A stretch of DNA of 38,192 nt, from NCBI GenBank assembly GCA_014804965.1, contig JAAUYU010000019.1, positions 5,897 through 44,088 of the forward strand, written 5' to 3'. The position numbers and the translations under genes were made by a program. Below, piece after piece: positions 30,292 to 37,781 of this stretch. Source of the DNA: Desulfovibrio sp. (GTDB lineage Bacteria > Desulfobacterota > Desulfovibrionia > Desulfovibrionales > Desulfovibrionaceae). Position 1 is the stretch's first letter, and each line of letters opens with the position of its first letter. Below the pieces are notes generated by a model. The model searched no databases and was not told where the DNA came from. It was given only the letters and a program-made list of their open reading frames with translations.

Positions 30292-32538
30292 CTAGCGGTA
30301 ATAGAGGTTCCTGCCGCCGATGGTCATCAGGGCCTGCTTGAGATTGGTGCGTATCTGCCGCCTGTCCCAGATGCCCTGGATATGGCCGCGCGACAGGGCG
30401 CGGTAGGAGCGGTGATACTTGGGCGGGATGTCCATGCCCGTGGTTTCCTTGATGACGCCGGGGCCCGCGAAGCCGATATTGGAGGAGCGCACGGCGAACT
30501 GGTAGGGCGAGCAGCCAAGGAAGCTCGCCACCGGCCCGGCAAAGGAATTGGTGTCGTAAAGCACCATGTAGAGCCCCCCGGACTCGATATAGCGGCGCAC
30601 GGCCACGGTGCAGCGCGGCATCTGGATGACGCCGTGGGTGCCTTCCTGGATGCGGATGCCCGCGGTGCCGTGCACATAGGCGAGGAAGGGCTGGCGCTTC
30701 TTGGCGGCGCGCTCGGCCGCCTCCACGAACTTGAAGCCCTCGGCCGCGCCCACGGAGCCGCCCCGGAAGGTGCCCATGAGCATGGCGACGACCATCTTGA
30801 TATTGTCGATGCGCGCCTCGAAGGTCATGCAGCCGCTCTTGGCGCCGGTCTTTTTCTGCGCCGCGGCGATGCGCTCGGCAAAGCCGGGAAAGTCCAGCGG
30901 GTTGCCGGCCTCGATCTCGCTGTTGAACTCAAAGACCGAGCCCTCGTCGAACACGTTCTGCACATACCATTCCGGTTCCATGGGGAAGTGGTAGCCGCAA
31001 TGGCTGCACACGCCCGCAAATTCGGCGAAAAGGTCGGGCCCCCAGAGGTCCAGGCAGCCGTAGGAGGCGCTGTTGGGGCAGGTGACGGCGCGGTCTATCT
31101 TGTAGCGCGGCGAAATGTAGTTCCACTTGCGCCGCCTGCCGTCGCCGGACCAGGCGGAAAGCGCGGTGAGCTCGCTCGCGGCGTCGTCCTTCTTGGCGCG
31201 CGGGCCGGTGATCTTGTGGAGCGGCGAGAAGAGGCGCCCCTTGAAGGTCTCCCACTCGTTGCCCACCTCTTCCATGAAGCCGCTGATCTTGCGCCGGTGC
31301 TTGCGGTAAAAATCGTACTTGAAGGCCACCCAGGGCTTGCTCGCCCAGTCCCAGAAGGCCGTGGCCGTCTTGGTGAGGAAGGGGCGGCGGTCCATGGCGG
31401 CATTGCGCGACAGCCGGAGGAATTTTTGCTGGCGCCGCTCGCGCAGGCGCTGCTTGGCCGCGGGCGTCAGGCCCCAGCGCATGTGCATCTCATCGAGATT
31501 GGCCTCGGGATTGCGGCGGCGCGACAGCGCAAGCCCCCGGAACATGGGGAGTTTTCGGGTGGAAATCACCACCTCGTCCGTGGCGCGGAGCACCTCCTGC
31601 CTCAGGTTGCGGAAAAACTCGAAATGCCAGGGCCTTGCCCCCAATGGCGGCTCCTGCACGATGCGGTCGATATAGCCGAAGCGCAGATTGTCCTCGGCCG
31701 TGATGTGCAGGTTTTCGGCGCAATGCTCGATGAGCTCGGGCGTGGCGCGCTCCCCGGCTTTCAGGTGCCCCTCGATGGCGGCCGCGCCCTCGGGCGAGAT
31801 GACGGAATAATAGCCGTGCGAGAGCATGAGACGCTTGTCCGCGAGACCTATGGCCTCCGCCCCGCCGGAGCCGCCCTCGGAAATGACCGCCACCACCGGC
31901 ACGCGCAGGCCCGCCATGCCGTAGATATTGCGGGCGATCTGCTGCGCGGCGCCGGGATAGTCCTCGATGGGGTAGGAGCCCGGGGTGAAGATATAGGCGT
32001 GGATGGGGATGCCCTCGGTCTCGGCCACGCGCATGTATTGCAGGGCCTTGGCATTGCCCCAGGGCTTCACCGAGCCGCCGTTGCGGAACTCCGCGCCGTG
32101 GCCCTTTTCCTGCCCGATGACGAGCACGGACTGCTGGTAGGTTTTCTTGCCGCGCCGCCGGATGATGACCGCGCGCGCGATGAGCATACTGGGGTCGAGG
32201 CTGTGCTCGTCCTGGCCGCCCACCTCGGTGAAATTGTCGTAGACGTTTTCGAGGATGTCGCGCAGGCAGATGCGTTGCGGATGGCGCACGATGCGCACCT
32301 TGTCCATGGGCGTGATCTCGTTGTCGAGGCGCCGCTCCACATAGGAGAACAGGTCCTCCACGGTGGCGAGCTCGGCGAAGGGGTCCTCGAGGGAGCCCTC
32401 GGCCGCGCGCTTGGCGAAGCCGTCCAGCCGCTCGCGCAAAAGGTCCGCGTTGTCCGCGTGCTTGCCCGCGAAAATGTCCTCGAGGTAGGCGAGCCTGTCG
32501 CGCAGGCTCTGGATGCGTTTTGCGATATTGTTGTCCAT
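30292..32538 (-). CDS. fused carboxyltransferase (AccA-like then AccD-like), acyl-CoA carboxylase type
   Basis: A 748-residue fusion. The N-terminal half is AccA-like: VLVIGQEKGHG, ALQYMRVAETEGIPIHAYIF, TPGSYP, IARNIYGMAGLRVPVV, then the oxyanion loop SEGGSGGA near 223 and YYSVISPEGAAAI. After a basic linker (about 350-480), the C-terminal half is AccD-like: a zinc-ribbon region starting CPNSASYGC (about 491) and ending CSHCGYHF (about 511), then MGTFRGGSVGAAEGFKFVEAAERA and YVHGTAGIRIQEGTHGV. The first Cys pair is spaced CxxxxxxxC rather than the usual CxxC. The enzyme should move a carboxyl group from a carrier to an acyl-CoA or 2-oxo acid; the substrate is unknown. The gene sits between the biotin carboxylase-like and carrier-like genes. 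Confidence 0.9.
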   Translation of the reverse strand: MDNNIAKRIQSLRDRLAYLEDIFAGKHADNADLLRERLDGFAKRAAEGSLEDPFAELATVEDLFSYVERRLDNEITPMDKVRIVRHPQRICLRDILENVYDNFTEVGGQDEHSLDPSMLIARAVIIRRRGKKTYQQSVLVIGQEKGHGAEFRNGGSVKPWGNAKALQYMRVAETEGIPIHAYIFTPGSYPIEDYPGAAQQIARNIYGMAGLRVPVVAVISEGGSGGAEAIGLADKRLMLSHGYYSVISPEGAAAIEGHLKAGERATPELIEHCAENLHITAEDNLRFGYIDRIVQEPPLGARPWHFEFFRNLRQEVLRATDEVVISTRKLPMFRGLALSRRRNPEANLDEMHMRWGLTPAAKQRLRERRQQKFLRLSRNAAMDRRPFLTKTATAFWDWASKPWVAFKYDFYRKHRRKISGFMEEVGNEWETFKGRLFSPLHKITGPRAKKDDAASELTALSAWSGDGRRRKWNYISPRYKIDRAVTCPNSASYGCLDLWGPDLFAEFAGVCSHCGYHFPMEPEWYVQNVFDEGSVFEFNSEIEAGNPLDFPGFAERIAAAQKKTGAKSGCMTFEARIDNIKMVVAMLMGTFRGGSVGAAEGFKFVEAAERAAKKRQPFLAYVHGTAGIRIQEGTHGVIQMPRCTVAVRRYIESGGLYMVLYDTNSFAGPVASFLGCSPYQFAVRSSNIGFAGPGVIKETTGMDIPPKYHRSYRALSRGHIQGIWDRRQIRTNLKQALMTIGGRNLYYR

Positions 32539-32555
32539 TTCGCCCTTTTGCTGCC

Positions 32556-34022
32556 TCAGAAACGCAGGATGCGCCCGGTATTGGCCTTGAGGAAATTCAC
32601 GTTGGACCTGAGCGGCTCGCCCGCGCCGTTGACGCCCTCGAGCTTGAGGGAATCGAGAAAGGCGAGGCCCCGCTCCTTGGCTTCGTCGATGTCCTTGCCC
32701 CAGATGATGGCAAGCGCGAGGTTGGGGTCAAATTCCGTCGGGATCTCGTAGGGATGGTCCAGCGGCACATGGGTGAGCACCGTGAGCCACGGGGCGGGCG
32801 TCCACGAGAAATGCTCGATGCGGCCCACCCAGGGGGTGAAGTTGTTGTCCGGGTCCTCGGCGATGAGGCGGTATTCCACGCCCACGCCCTCGGTGGCGAT
32901 TTCCGCCTGGGTGTAGCCGAGCGGCTCGCCGAGCCCCGTGCGGATCTGCTCGGCGATGAGGTCCACGCCCTCCTCGCCGCGCACGCGCGCGATGCAGGCC
33001 GAGACGCCGTTCTCCACCTGAATCCTGGTATTCACCTCCATGAGGAAAGGCTCGCCCTTGCGGGTGACGATCCACTCCCAGGTGCCCACATTGTCGTAGC
33101 CCACCTTTTTCGCCATGGCGAGGGAATAGTCCACGATGTCGGTGAGCACGCGGTTGGCGTCGAAGGTGTAGTGCAGGGTCTCGGGCGCGAAGCCCGGCGC
33201 CACCTCGATGCGCTTCTGCAGGCCCGTGGACTGGATGGAGCAGTTGCGCGTGCCGAAATGCACGGGGTTGCGGCCCGTGCGGTCGGAAACGATCTGCACT
33301 TCCAGATGGTTGAAATCGGTGATGCGCTGCTCGATGAGCACGCCCTCGTCCTTGAACTGGCGCAGGGCGTAGTTGCGGATGCGGCGGTAGACGGAGCGGA
33401 ACTGGTCCGGGTCGTAGACCTCCTCGATGCCCATGCCGCCGCCGCCCGCCGAGGCCTTGACGAGCACCAGCGGCCGCTCGATGCCCTGGGCCTCCTGAAA
33501 TTCGAACACCGACTTGGCAATGCGCTCGGCCTCGAGCTCGTCATAGATGGGGCGGTCCGAGCCGGGCACGGTGGGCACGTTGAGGCTGCGCGCGAGGCGC
33601 TTGGTGTTGATCTTGTCGCCGAGCTCGCGGATGATCTTCCACGAGGGGCCGATGAAAATCATGGCGCGGTCGCGCTTGGTCACGCGGCGGGCGAAGCGGA
33701 AATCCTCGGCGAAGAAGCCGTAGCCGGGGTGGACCGCGGTGCACCCGGCTTCGTCGGCCACGGCCATGAGCTCGTTGGCGTCATGGTAGGAGGAGACGCG
33801 GAACAGGCTCTTTTCCCCGCCGATGCGCCGCGCGAGCTCCACATGGCCCGAGGCTTCGTCCTCCCCGGTGTAGATGGCGGCAAAGCCCACGCCGAGCTTG
33901 CGGCAGGCCTGCATGATGCGCATGGCGATCTCGCCCCGGTTGGCCACGAGCACCTTGTGGCCCGAGAGGTCCGGGGCGGCCGCCGGCGCGGCTTTTTTCT
34001 TGCTGTCCTGGGCCTTGCTCAC
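32556..34022 (-). CDS. biotin carboxylase-like ATP-grasp subunit
   Basis: A 488-residue AccC-type protein. It has the N-terminal HKVLVANRGEIAMRIMQACR, the ATP-grasp loop LVKASAGGGGMGIEE (about 193), HLEVQIVSD, GTWEWI, and EVNTRIQVENGVS (about 332). Against E. coli AccC the ATP and catalytic residues Lys116, Lys159, His209, Glu276, Glu288, Asn290, Arg292, Glu296 and Arg338 all have counterparts. Two spots differ: RRHQK becomes STGLQK (one inserted residue, His236 lost), and EHP becomes ENG. There is no carrier domain at the C-terminus. The GTG at 34022 follows GGGGAG, giving a short Lys/Ala-rich N-terminal tail. It is the first gene of a five-gene operon and is divergent from the nucleoside phosphorylase, 133 bases away. 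Confidence 0.92.
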   Translation of the reverse strand: MSKAQDSKKKAAPAAAPDLSGHKVLVANRGEIAMRIMQACRKLGVGFAAIYTGEDEASGHVELARRIGGEKSLFRVSSYHDANELMAVADEAGCTAVHPGYGFFAEDFRFARRVTKRDRAMIFIGPSWKIIRELGDKINTKRLARSLNVPTVPGSDRPIYDELEAERIAKSVFEFQEAQGIERPLVLVKASAGGGGMGIEEVYDPDQFRSVYRRIRNYALRQFKDEGVLIEQRITDFNHLEVQIVSDRTGRNPVHFGTRNCSIQSTGLQKRIEVAPGFAPETLHYTFDANRVLTDIVDYSLAMAKKVGYDNVGTWEWIVTRKGEPFLMEVNTRIQVENGVSACIARVRGEEGVDLIAEQIRTGLGEPLGYTQAEIATEGVGVEYRLIAEDPDNNFTPWVGRIEHFSWTPAPWLTVLTHVPLDHPYEIPTEFDPNLALAIIWGKDIDEAKERGLAFLDSLKLEGVNGAGEPLRSNVNFLKANTGRILRF

Positions 34023-34155
34023 GCGATTCTCCCCAAAAGTCCCGTACGGTGCGCGCCGGGGCGCGGGCTTGTGGCAAACGCCTGTCCGGCATATCCTGCG
34101 GCGCAAGGCCGCCCGTGGCCGCGTCGCCGTCCTTTCATTACCAAGGAATGATTCT

Positions 34156-35010
34156 ATGCAAAATCCGCAAGAAGTCCAGCCTGCCGTGGCCGCCCTGCGC
34201 CTCGCCCTCGAGGCCGGGGGCGCGGATCTTTCACGGCCTCTCGTGGGGCTCGTGCTCGGCACGGGCCTTTCCGCCGTGGGGGAGGCCCTGCTGGCCCAGA
34301 AGGGCAGCGTGCGTGTGCCCTTTGCCGATATTCCCGCCATGCCTCGGCCGGGCGTGGATTCGCACACCGGGGCCTTTGTCTGGGGGCGGCTCAACGGGGT
34401 TCCCGTGCTCGGGCAGCTCGGCCGCTGCCATTTGTATGAGGGCCGCACGCCCGCGGAGGTCTGCATGGGCGTGCGCGTCATGGCGGGGCTCGGCGCGCGG
34501 GCACTCGTCATCACCAATGCCGCCGGCGCGCTGGACCCGCTCTTTGAGGCGGGCTCGCTCATGTGCATCGCGGACATGATCAACCACACCGGCGTTTCGC
34601 CGCTCACCGGGCCCAACTGCGGGGAGTTCGGCGAGCGCTTTCCCGACATGTGCGAGCCCTATGATCGCGAGTTCCGCAAGCTCGCGCAGGATGCGGCGCT
34701 CAGGCTCGGCATCCGGCTGGAGGAGGGCGTCTATATCGGCGTGCACGGCCCGGAGATGGAAACCCCGGCGGAAACGCGCATGTACCGCCAGTGGGGGGCG
34801 GATGCGGTAGGGATGAGCACGGTGCTGGAGGTCATCGCCGCGCGCCACATGGACCTCAGGGTGCTGGGCATCTCCTGCCTCACCAACAAGAACCTGCCGG
34901 ACTGCATGGCGCCCGCGCCGCTTTCCGAGGTCATCGCCGTGGCCGGGCGCGCCGGGGAGGCGCTGGGGCGGCTCCTCGGGGAGGTGCTGCCCGCCATTGC
35001 CGCCGCCTGA
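34156..35010 (+). CDS. purine nucleoside phosphorylase (PNP/MTAP family)
   Basis: A 284-residue phosphorylase that splits purine nucleosides with phosphate to base and ribose-1-phosphate, in purine salvage. It has LVLGTGLSAVG near the start, GVDSHTGAF and GRCHLYEGRTPAEVCMGVRVM for phosphate and substrate contacts, VITNAAGALDPLFEAG, and GPEMETPAETRMYRQWGADAVGMSTV, the base-binding segment with its Glu and Met. NKN (residues 243-245) lies where trimeric PNPs carry the base-specific Asn. This fits trimeric PNP rather than MTAP. AAGGA lies eight bases before the ATG at 34156. It stands alone, divergent from the carboxylase operon, with 116 bases to the next gene. Confidence 0.93.
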   Translation: MQNPQEVQPAVAALRLALEAGGADLSRPLVGLVLGTGLSAVGEALLAQKGSVRVPFADIPAMPRPGVDSHTGAFVWGRLNGVPVLGQLGRCHLYEGRTPAEVCMGVRVMAGLGARALVITNAAGALDPLFEAGSLMCIADMINHTGVSPLTGPNCGEFGERFPDMCEPYDREFRKLAQDAALRLGIRLEEGVYIGVHGPEMETPAETRMYRQWGADAVGMSTVLEVIAARHMDLRVLGISCLTNKNLPDCMAPAPLSEVIAVAGRAGEALGRLLGEVLPAIAAA

Positions 35011-35126
35011 GCCGGGAGCGCGCCGGTGCGGCGCGGCGGACCGTTGCCAAAGCCCCGCGCCCGGGCTATGCTTTGAGCAGCGAGCCGCCTTTTCACGGGC
35101 GGCGAACCACTTGCCGGGATGCCTGC

Positions 35127-36164
35127 ATGTTGACGCTGTTTCTGGCCGTTGGCGTGGCCGTTTTCGTGTCCTTTTTCTGTTCGCTCGCCGAAGCCGCGCT
35201 CTACGCGGTGCCGTGGTCGGCCATCGAGCGCCTGCGCAGCGAGGGCAAGACCGTCGGCAAACTCCTCTACCGGATGCGCAGTGATGTGGACAGGCCCATC
35301 GCGGCCATCCTTACGCTCAATACGGTCGCCAACACCGCGGGTTCGGCCATTGCGGGCGCTGCTTTCCTCGCCGTGTTCGGGGCCTCGCACATGGCGCTTT
35401 TCGCCACACTGTTCACCGTGGTCATCCTCGCCTTCGGCGAAATCGTGCCCAAGACGCTTGGGGTGGCCTATGCCACGCCCGTGGCCGCCATGCTGGCGCG
35501 GCCGCTCATGCTGATCATCCGGGTACTTTCGCCGCTTCTGTGGCTCACCGGGCTCATGACGCGGCTGCTCTCGCCCAAATCCGGCAAGCCCGAGGTCTCG
35601 GAGGACGACATCCGCGCCATGACCAGCCTCTCGCGCAAGGCCGGGCGCATCCAGCCCTATGAGGAGCACTTCGTCCGCAACGTGCTCTCGCTGGACCAGA
35701 AGCGCGTGCATGAAATCATGACACCGCGCACGGTGGTCTTTTCCCTGCCGGACGACCTCACCGTGGCCGAGGCCTACAAGGACCCGCGCATCTGGCACTT
35801 CAGCCGCATCCCGGTCTACGGCGAGGACAATGAGGACCTCGTGGGCCTGGTGGAGCGGCGCACCCTCGGCCGCTGCTACGCCGAGGACAAGCTCGACCTC
35901 ACTCTCTCGGCCATCATGCGGCCGCTGCATTTCGTGCAGGAAAGCCAGACCCTTGACGTGCTTTTGCGCGAGCTTCTGAGCGCGCGCGTCCACCTTTTCG
36001 CGGTGCTCGATGAATATGGCGGCCTTGCGGGCGTGGTCTCGCTGGAGGACGTGCTGGAGGAGATTCTCGGCAGCGAGATCATGGACGAGAGCGACAATGT
36101 GGCCGATTTGCGGGCGCTGGCGCGCGAGCGGCGCAAGGCCCTCACCCGCAAGGCTGCCTCCTAG
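35127..36164 (+). CDS. CNNM-type membrane protein with CBS domain pair
   Basis: A 345-residue inner-membrane protein of the CNNM/CorC (hemolysin C-related, DUF21) family. The membrane domain covers about residues 1-145, beginning MLTLFLAVGVAVFVSFFCSLAEAAL and including VVILAFGEIVPKTLGVAYA, the conserved GEIxPK segment that binds the metal. A CBS pair covers about 190-320: VHEIMTPRTVVFSLPDDLTV, FSRIPVYGEDNEDLVGLV, then FAVLDEYGGLAGVVSLEDVLEEILG. Family members handle Mg2+ or Co2+, with the CBS pair sensing nucleotides. The extra CorC_HlyC domain found in many relatives is missing. The ATG at 35127 has only a weak ribosome site. Confidence 0.92.
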   Translation: MLTLFLAVGVAVFVSFFCSLAEAALYAVPWSAIERLRSEGKTVGKLLYRMRSDVDRPIAAILTLNTVANTAGSAIAGAAFLAVFGASHMALFATLFTVVILAFGEIVPKTLGVAYATPVAAMLARPLMLIIRVLSPLLWLTGLMTRLLSPKSGKPEVSEDDIRAMTSLSRKAGRIQPYEEHFVRNVLSLDQKRVHEIMTPRTVVFSLPDDLTVAEAYKDPRIWHFSRIPVYGEDNEDLVGLVERRTLGRCYAEDKLDLTLSAIMRPLHFVQESQTLDVLLRELLSARVHLFAVLDEYGGLAGVVSLEDVLEEILGSEIMDESDNVADLRALARERRKALTRKAAS

Positions 36165-36198
36165 GGCCGCGCGGGCCGGGCAGGCCTTGACATCCTCT

Positions 36199-36213
36199 CA
36201 GGAATGATTCCTG
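36199..36213. promoter_or_regulatory. operator-like palindrome CAGGAAT-G-ATTCCTG
   Basis: A perfect 15-base palindrome with a single central base, lying just upstream of and touching the -35 region of the ccmE promoter candidate. It is more compact than a terminator and no T-run follows, so a protein-binding site is the more likely reading. TTGACA also occurs at 36187-36192. Confidence 0.45.
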
Positions 36214-36215
36214 TC

Positions 36216-36244
36216 TTGTCAGCACACGAAAAAGCGTCTAGACT
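36216..36244 (+). promoter_or_regulatory. sigma-70-type promoter candidate for ccmE
   Basis: TTGTCA (36216-36221) and TAGACT (36239-36244) are spaced by 17 bases, about 75 bases before the ccmE start. The DNA between 36165 and 36323 has no gene and is AT-rich near 36255. Confidence 0.45.
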
Positions 36245-36323
36245 TGTGCATCCTTAAAAAAAATAAACAGCAGGCGGCGCAGACAGCACCTCACCGCGAG
36301 GGCCGCGCCGCCCCGGAGCACGC

Positions 36324-36737
36324 ATGGCGCGCAAGAAAAATACTGGCCTCTATGTGGCCGCGTTCCTTCTTTTTCTCGGCGGGGTCGGCTTCCTCGCCTA
36401 TACCGGCTTTGCGGAGAACAGCGTCTACTTCCTCAACGTGGCCGAGGCCCGCGCCGCTACGCAGGACAGGCTCACGGCCGCGCGTATCTTCGGCACCGTG
36501 GCGCAGGAGGGCATCGAAAAACCCGCCGACGCCATGGGCGTGAGCTTCCGGCTGGAGGACAAGGACGACGCGGCCGTGATTCTGCCCGTGGATTATCGCG
36601 GCGCGGTGCCGGACGCCTTCAAGCCCGGCGCGGAGGTCATCGTCGAGGGCGGCATGGGCAAGGACGGCCGCTTTGCCGCCAAGGTGCTCATGACCAAGTG
36701 CCCCTCCAAGTACCAGAAGGAAAACCGCGCGAGCTAG
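36324..36737 (+). CDS. ccmE: cytochrome c maturation haem chaperone CcmE, CxxxY type
   Basis: A 137-residue CcmE, which holds haem covalently in the periplasm before handing it to apocytochrome c. A single N-terminal membrane anchor (about 8-28, GLYVAAFLLFLGGVGFLAYTGF) is followed by the OB-fold domain: RIFGTVAQEG, VSFRLEDKDDAAVILPVDYRGAVPDAFKPG, then EVIVEGGMGKDGRFAAKVLMTKCPSKY. The haem-binding residue is Cys in the motif CPSKY (CxxxY), in place of the HxxxY of E. coli. That variant is described for Desulfovibrio and archaea. GGAG precedes the ATG. Other ccm genes, often beside ccmE, are absent here; an exported protein of unknown function follows 169 bases on. Confidence 0.93.
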   Translation: MARKKNTGLYVAAFLLFLGGVGFLAYTGFAENSVYFLNVAEARAATQDRLTAARIFGTVAQEGIEKPADAMGVSFRLEDKDDAAVILPVDYRGAVPDAFKPGAEVIVEGGMGKDGRFAAKVLMTKCPSKYQKENRAS

Positions 36738-36906
36738 GATTTTTCGCCGGGAAGGGAGCACCGGCGCCGCGGCCTCACGCCCTTTGCCGGAGCACCGTGC
36801 AGGCCCGCGCGGGAAAAAGGCTTTACAGCCCCCGCGCTTGGCGCTATTTTCATGGGGCGTTCCGGGAATCCGGGACGGCAACCTTTTATTCAACGGAGCC
36901 TCAGCA

Positions 36907-37341
36907 ATGAAAAAACTGCTTTTTACCGCCGCCGCCCTGTGCGCCTTCGGTTTTGCCGGCATCTGCCAGGCGGCCGATAAGACCCCTGCCGCCTATGACC
37001 TCCCCCTCGTGGGCGAGTATGTGAATGACGCGGGCTTCCTCGTCATCGCCCCGGCCGCCCAGGGCCAGAACGCCAACTACAATGTGGGCATCCAGGACAA
37101 GTCCGGCAAGTGCAGCCTCAACATCGTGGCCGGCACCTGGCAGACCACCGAGCAGCAGGGCGCCATCGGCCCCAAGACTCACCCCAAGGCCATCGTGACG
37201 GTGCAGGGCCAGGACTTCCCCAATTTCGCCCTGTGGCCTGAAGACGAGAAGATCCGCCTCGCCGACGACGCGCTGCCGCTGGACAAGCTTGATCCCGCCT
37301 GCGCCGTGTTCAAGAACAACCTGGTCTTTACCCGCAAGTAA
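36907..37341 (+). CDS. small exported protein of unknown function
   Basis: A 144-residue protein with a classic signal peptide (MKKLLFTAAALCAFGFAGICQA, residues 1-22). The mature 122 residues read as one small beta-rich domain: DLPLVGEYVNDAGFLVIAP, NYNVGIQDKSGKCSLNIVAGTW, AIVTVQGQDFPNFALWPEDEKI, then KLDPACAVFKNNLVFTRK. Two Cys (about 71 and 130) may form a disulfide. No known motif was recognised. GGAG lies eight bases before the ATG at 36907; the longer frame upstream is not used. It ends at a strong terminator, so it is probably a separate unit from ccmE. Confidence 0.85.
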   Translation: MKKLLFTAAALCAFGFAGICQAADKTPAAYDLPLVGEYVNDAGFLVIAPAAQGQNANYNVGIQDKSGKCSLNIVAGTWQTTEQQGAIGPKTHPKAIVTVQGQDFPNFALWPEDEKIRLADDALPLDKLDPACAVFKNNLVFTRK

Positions 37342-37365
37342 GTCCGGGCTCACCCCCTGAACATC

Positions 37366-37394
37366 AGAGGCCACGGCGTTACGCCGTGGCCTCT
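37366..37394 (+). terminator. strong intrinsic terminator
   Basis: AGAGGCCACGGCG (37366-37378) pairs perfectly with CGCCGTGGCCTCT (37382-37394) around a three-base loop and is followed by TTTGTCT. It ends the small exported-protein gene. Confidence 0.9.
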
Positions 37395-37447
37395 TTGTCT
37401 GCGCGAAACCCGGCAGGGCTTCGGATATTTTGTCCTTAAAAGGCCGG

Positions 37448-37478
37448 GGCCGCTGCGGGAGTGATTCCCGAAGCGGCC
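37448..37478. other. hairpin with internal loop
   Basis: GGCCGCT pairs with AGCGGCC, and inside it GGGA with TCCC, separated by a two-by-two internal loop. It lies between the terminator and the second 195-bp repeat, in a gene-free stretch of 440 bases (37342-37781). Function not evident. Confidence 0.4.
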
Positions 37479-37522
37479 ACAAAATTTTCTAAGACAACAT
37501 TACAAAACGCAGTTGACGAATA

Positions 37523-37717
37523 TTCCTTAATTCCGTCTGGAGCGAAGCGGAAGACGGGTGCCAGTGCCGGCAGAATCCTAAAAAATAAGATTTTTTAGTT
37601 CCGACAAGGAAGATAAAAATTTCCGCAGGGAGTGTACTTAAGTACTCGACCAAGGAAATTTTTCTCTGACGCAGTCGGAACCAAAAAGGCTGTTTTTGAC
37701 GGATAATTTCGGCATTA
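37523..37717 (-). repeat. 195-bp fold-back repeat, copy 2 (inverted)
   Basis: The reverse complement of this stretch matches 28350-28544 over its whole length without gaps, at about 90 percent identity. The inner stem arms are TGGTTCCGAC and GTCGGAACTA (minus strand; 37674-37683 and 37596-37605). These differ from copy 1 on both sides yet still pair. The tip is a perfect GTACTTAAGTAC, and the side hairpin is CTAAAAAAT-CTT-ATTTTTTAG. It lies between two convergent genes. Nothing recognisable lies between it and 37782. Confidence 0.9.
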
Positions 37718-37781
37718 TGCAGGCAGCACAGTCCCAGTACACATCAAGGTGAAACGGACCTTTTCTCAAGGCACTTTCGCG

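Noticed and set aside
29836-32751. Open frame of 971 codons on the plus strand
   Set aside because: Antisense to the carrier and carboxyltransferase genes, no ribosome site, no family features.
32520-34151. Open frames of several hundred codons opposite the biotin carboxylase gene
   Set aside because: No motif or ribosome site; the minus-strand enzyme is unmistakable.
28545-37522. Idea that the two 195-bp repeats bound a 9-kb composite transposon
   Set aside because: The genes between are ordinary chromosomal ones in operons (ssb, carboxylase, PNP, ccmE). There is no transposase and no flanking target duplication.
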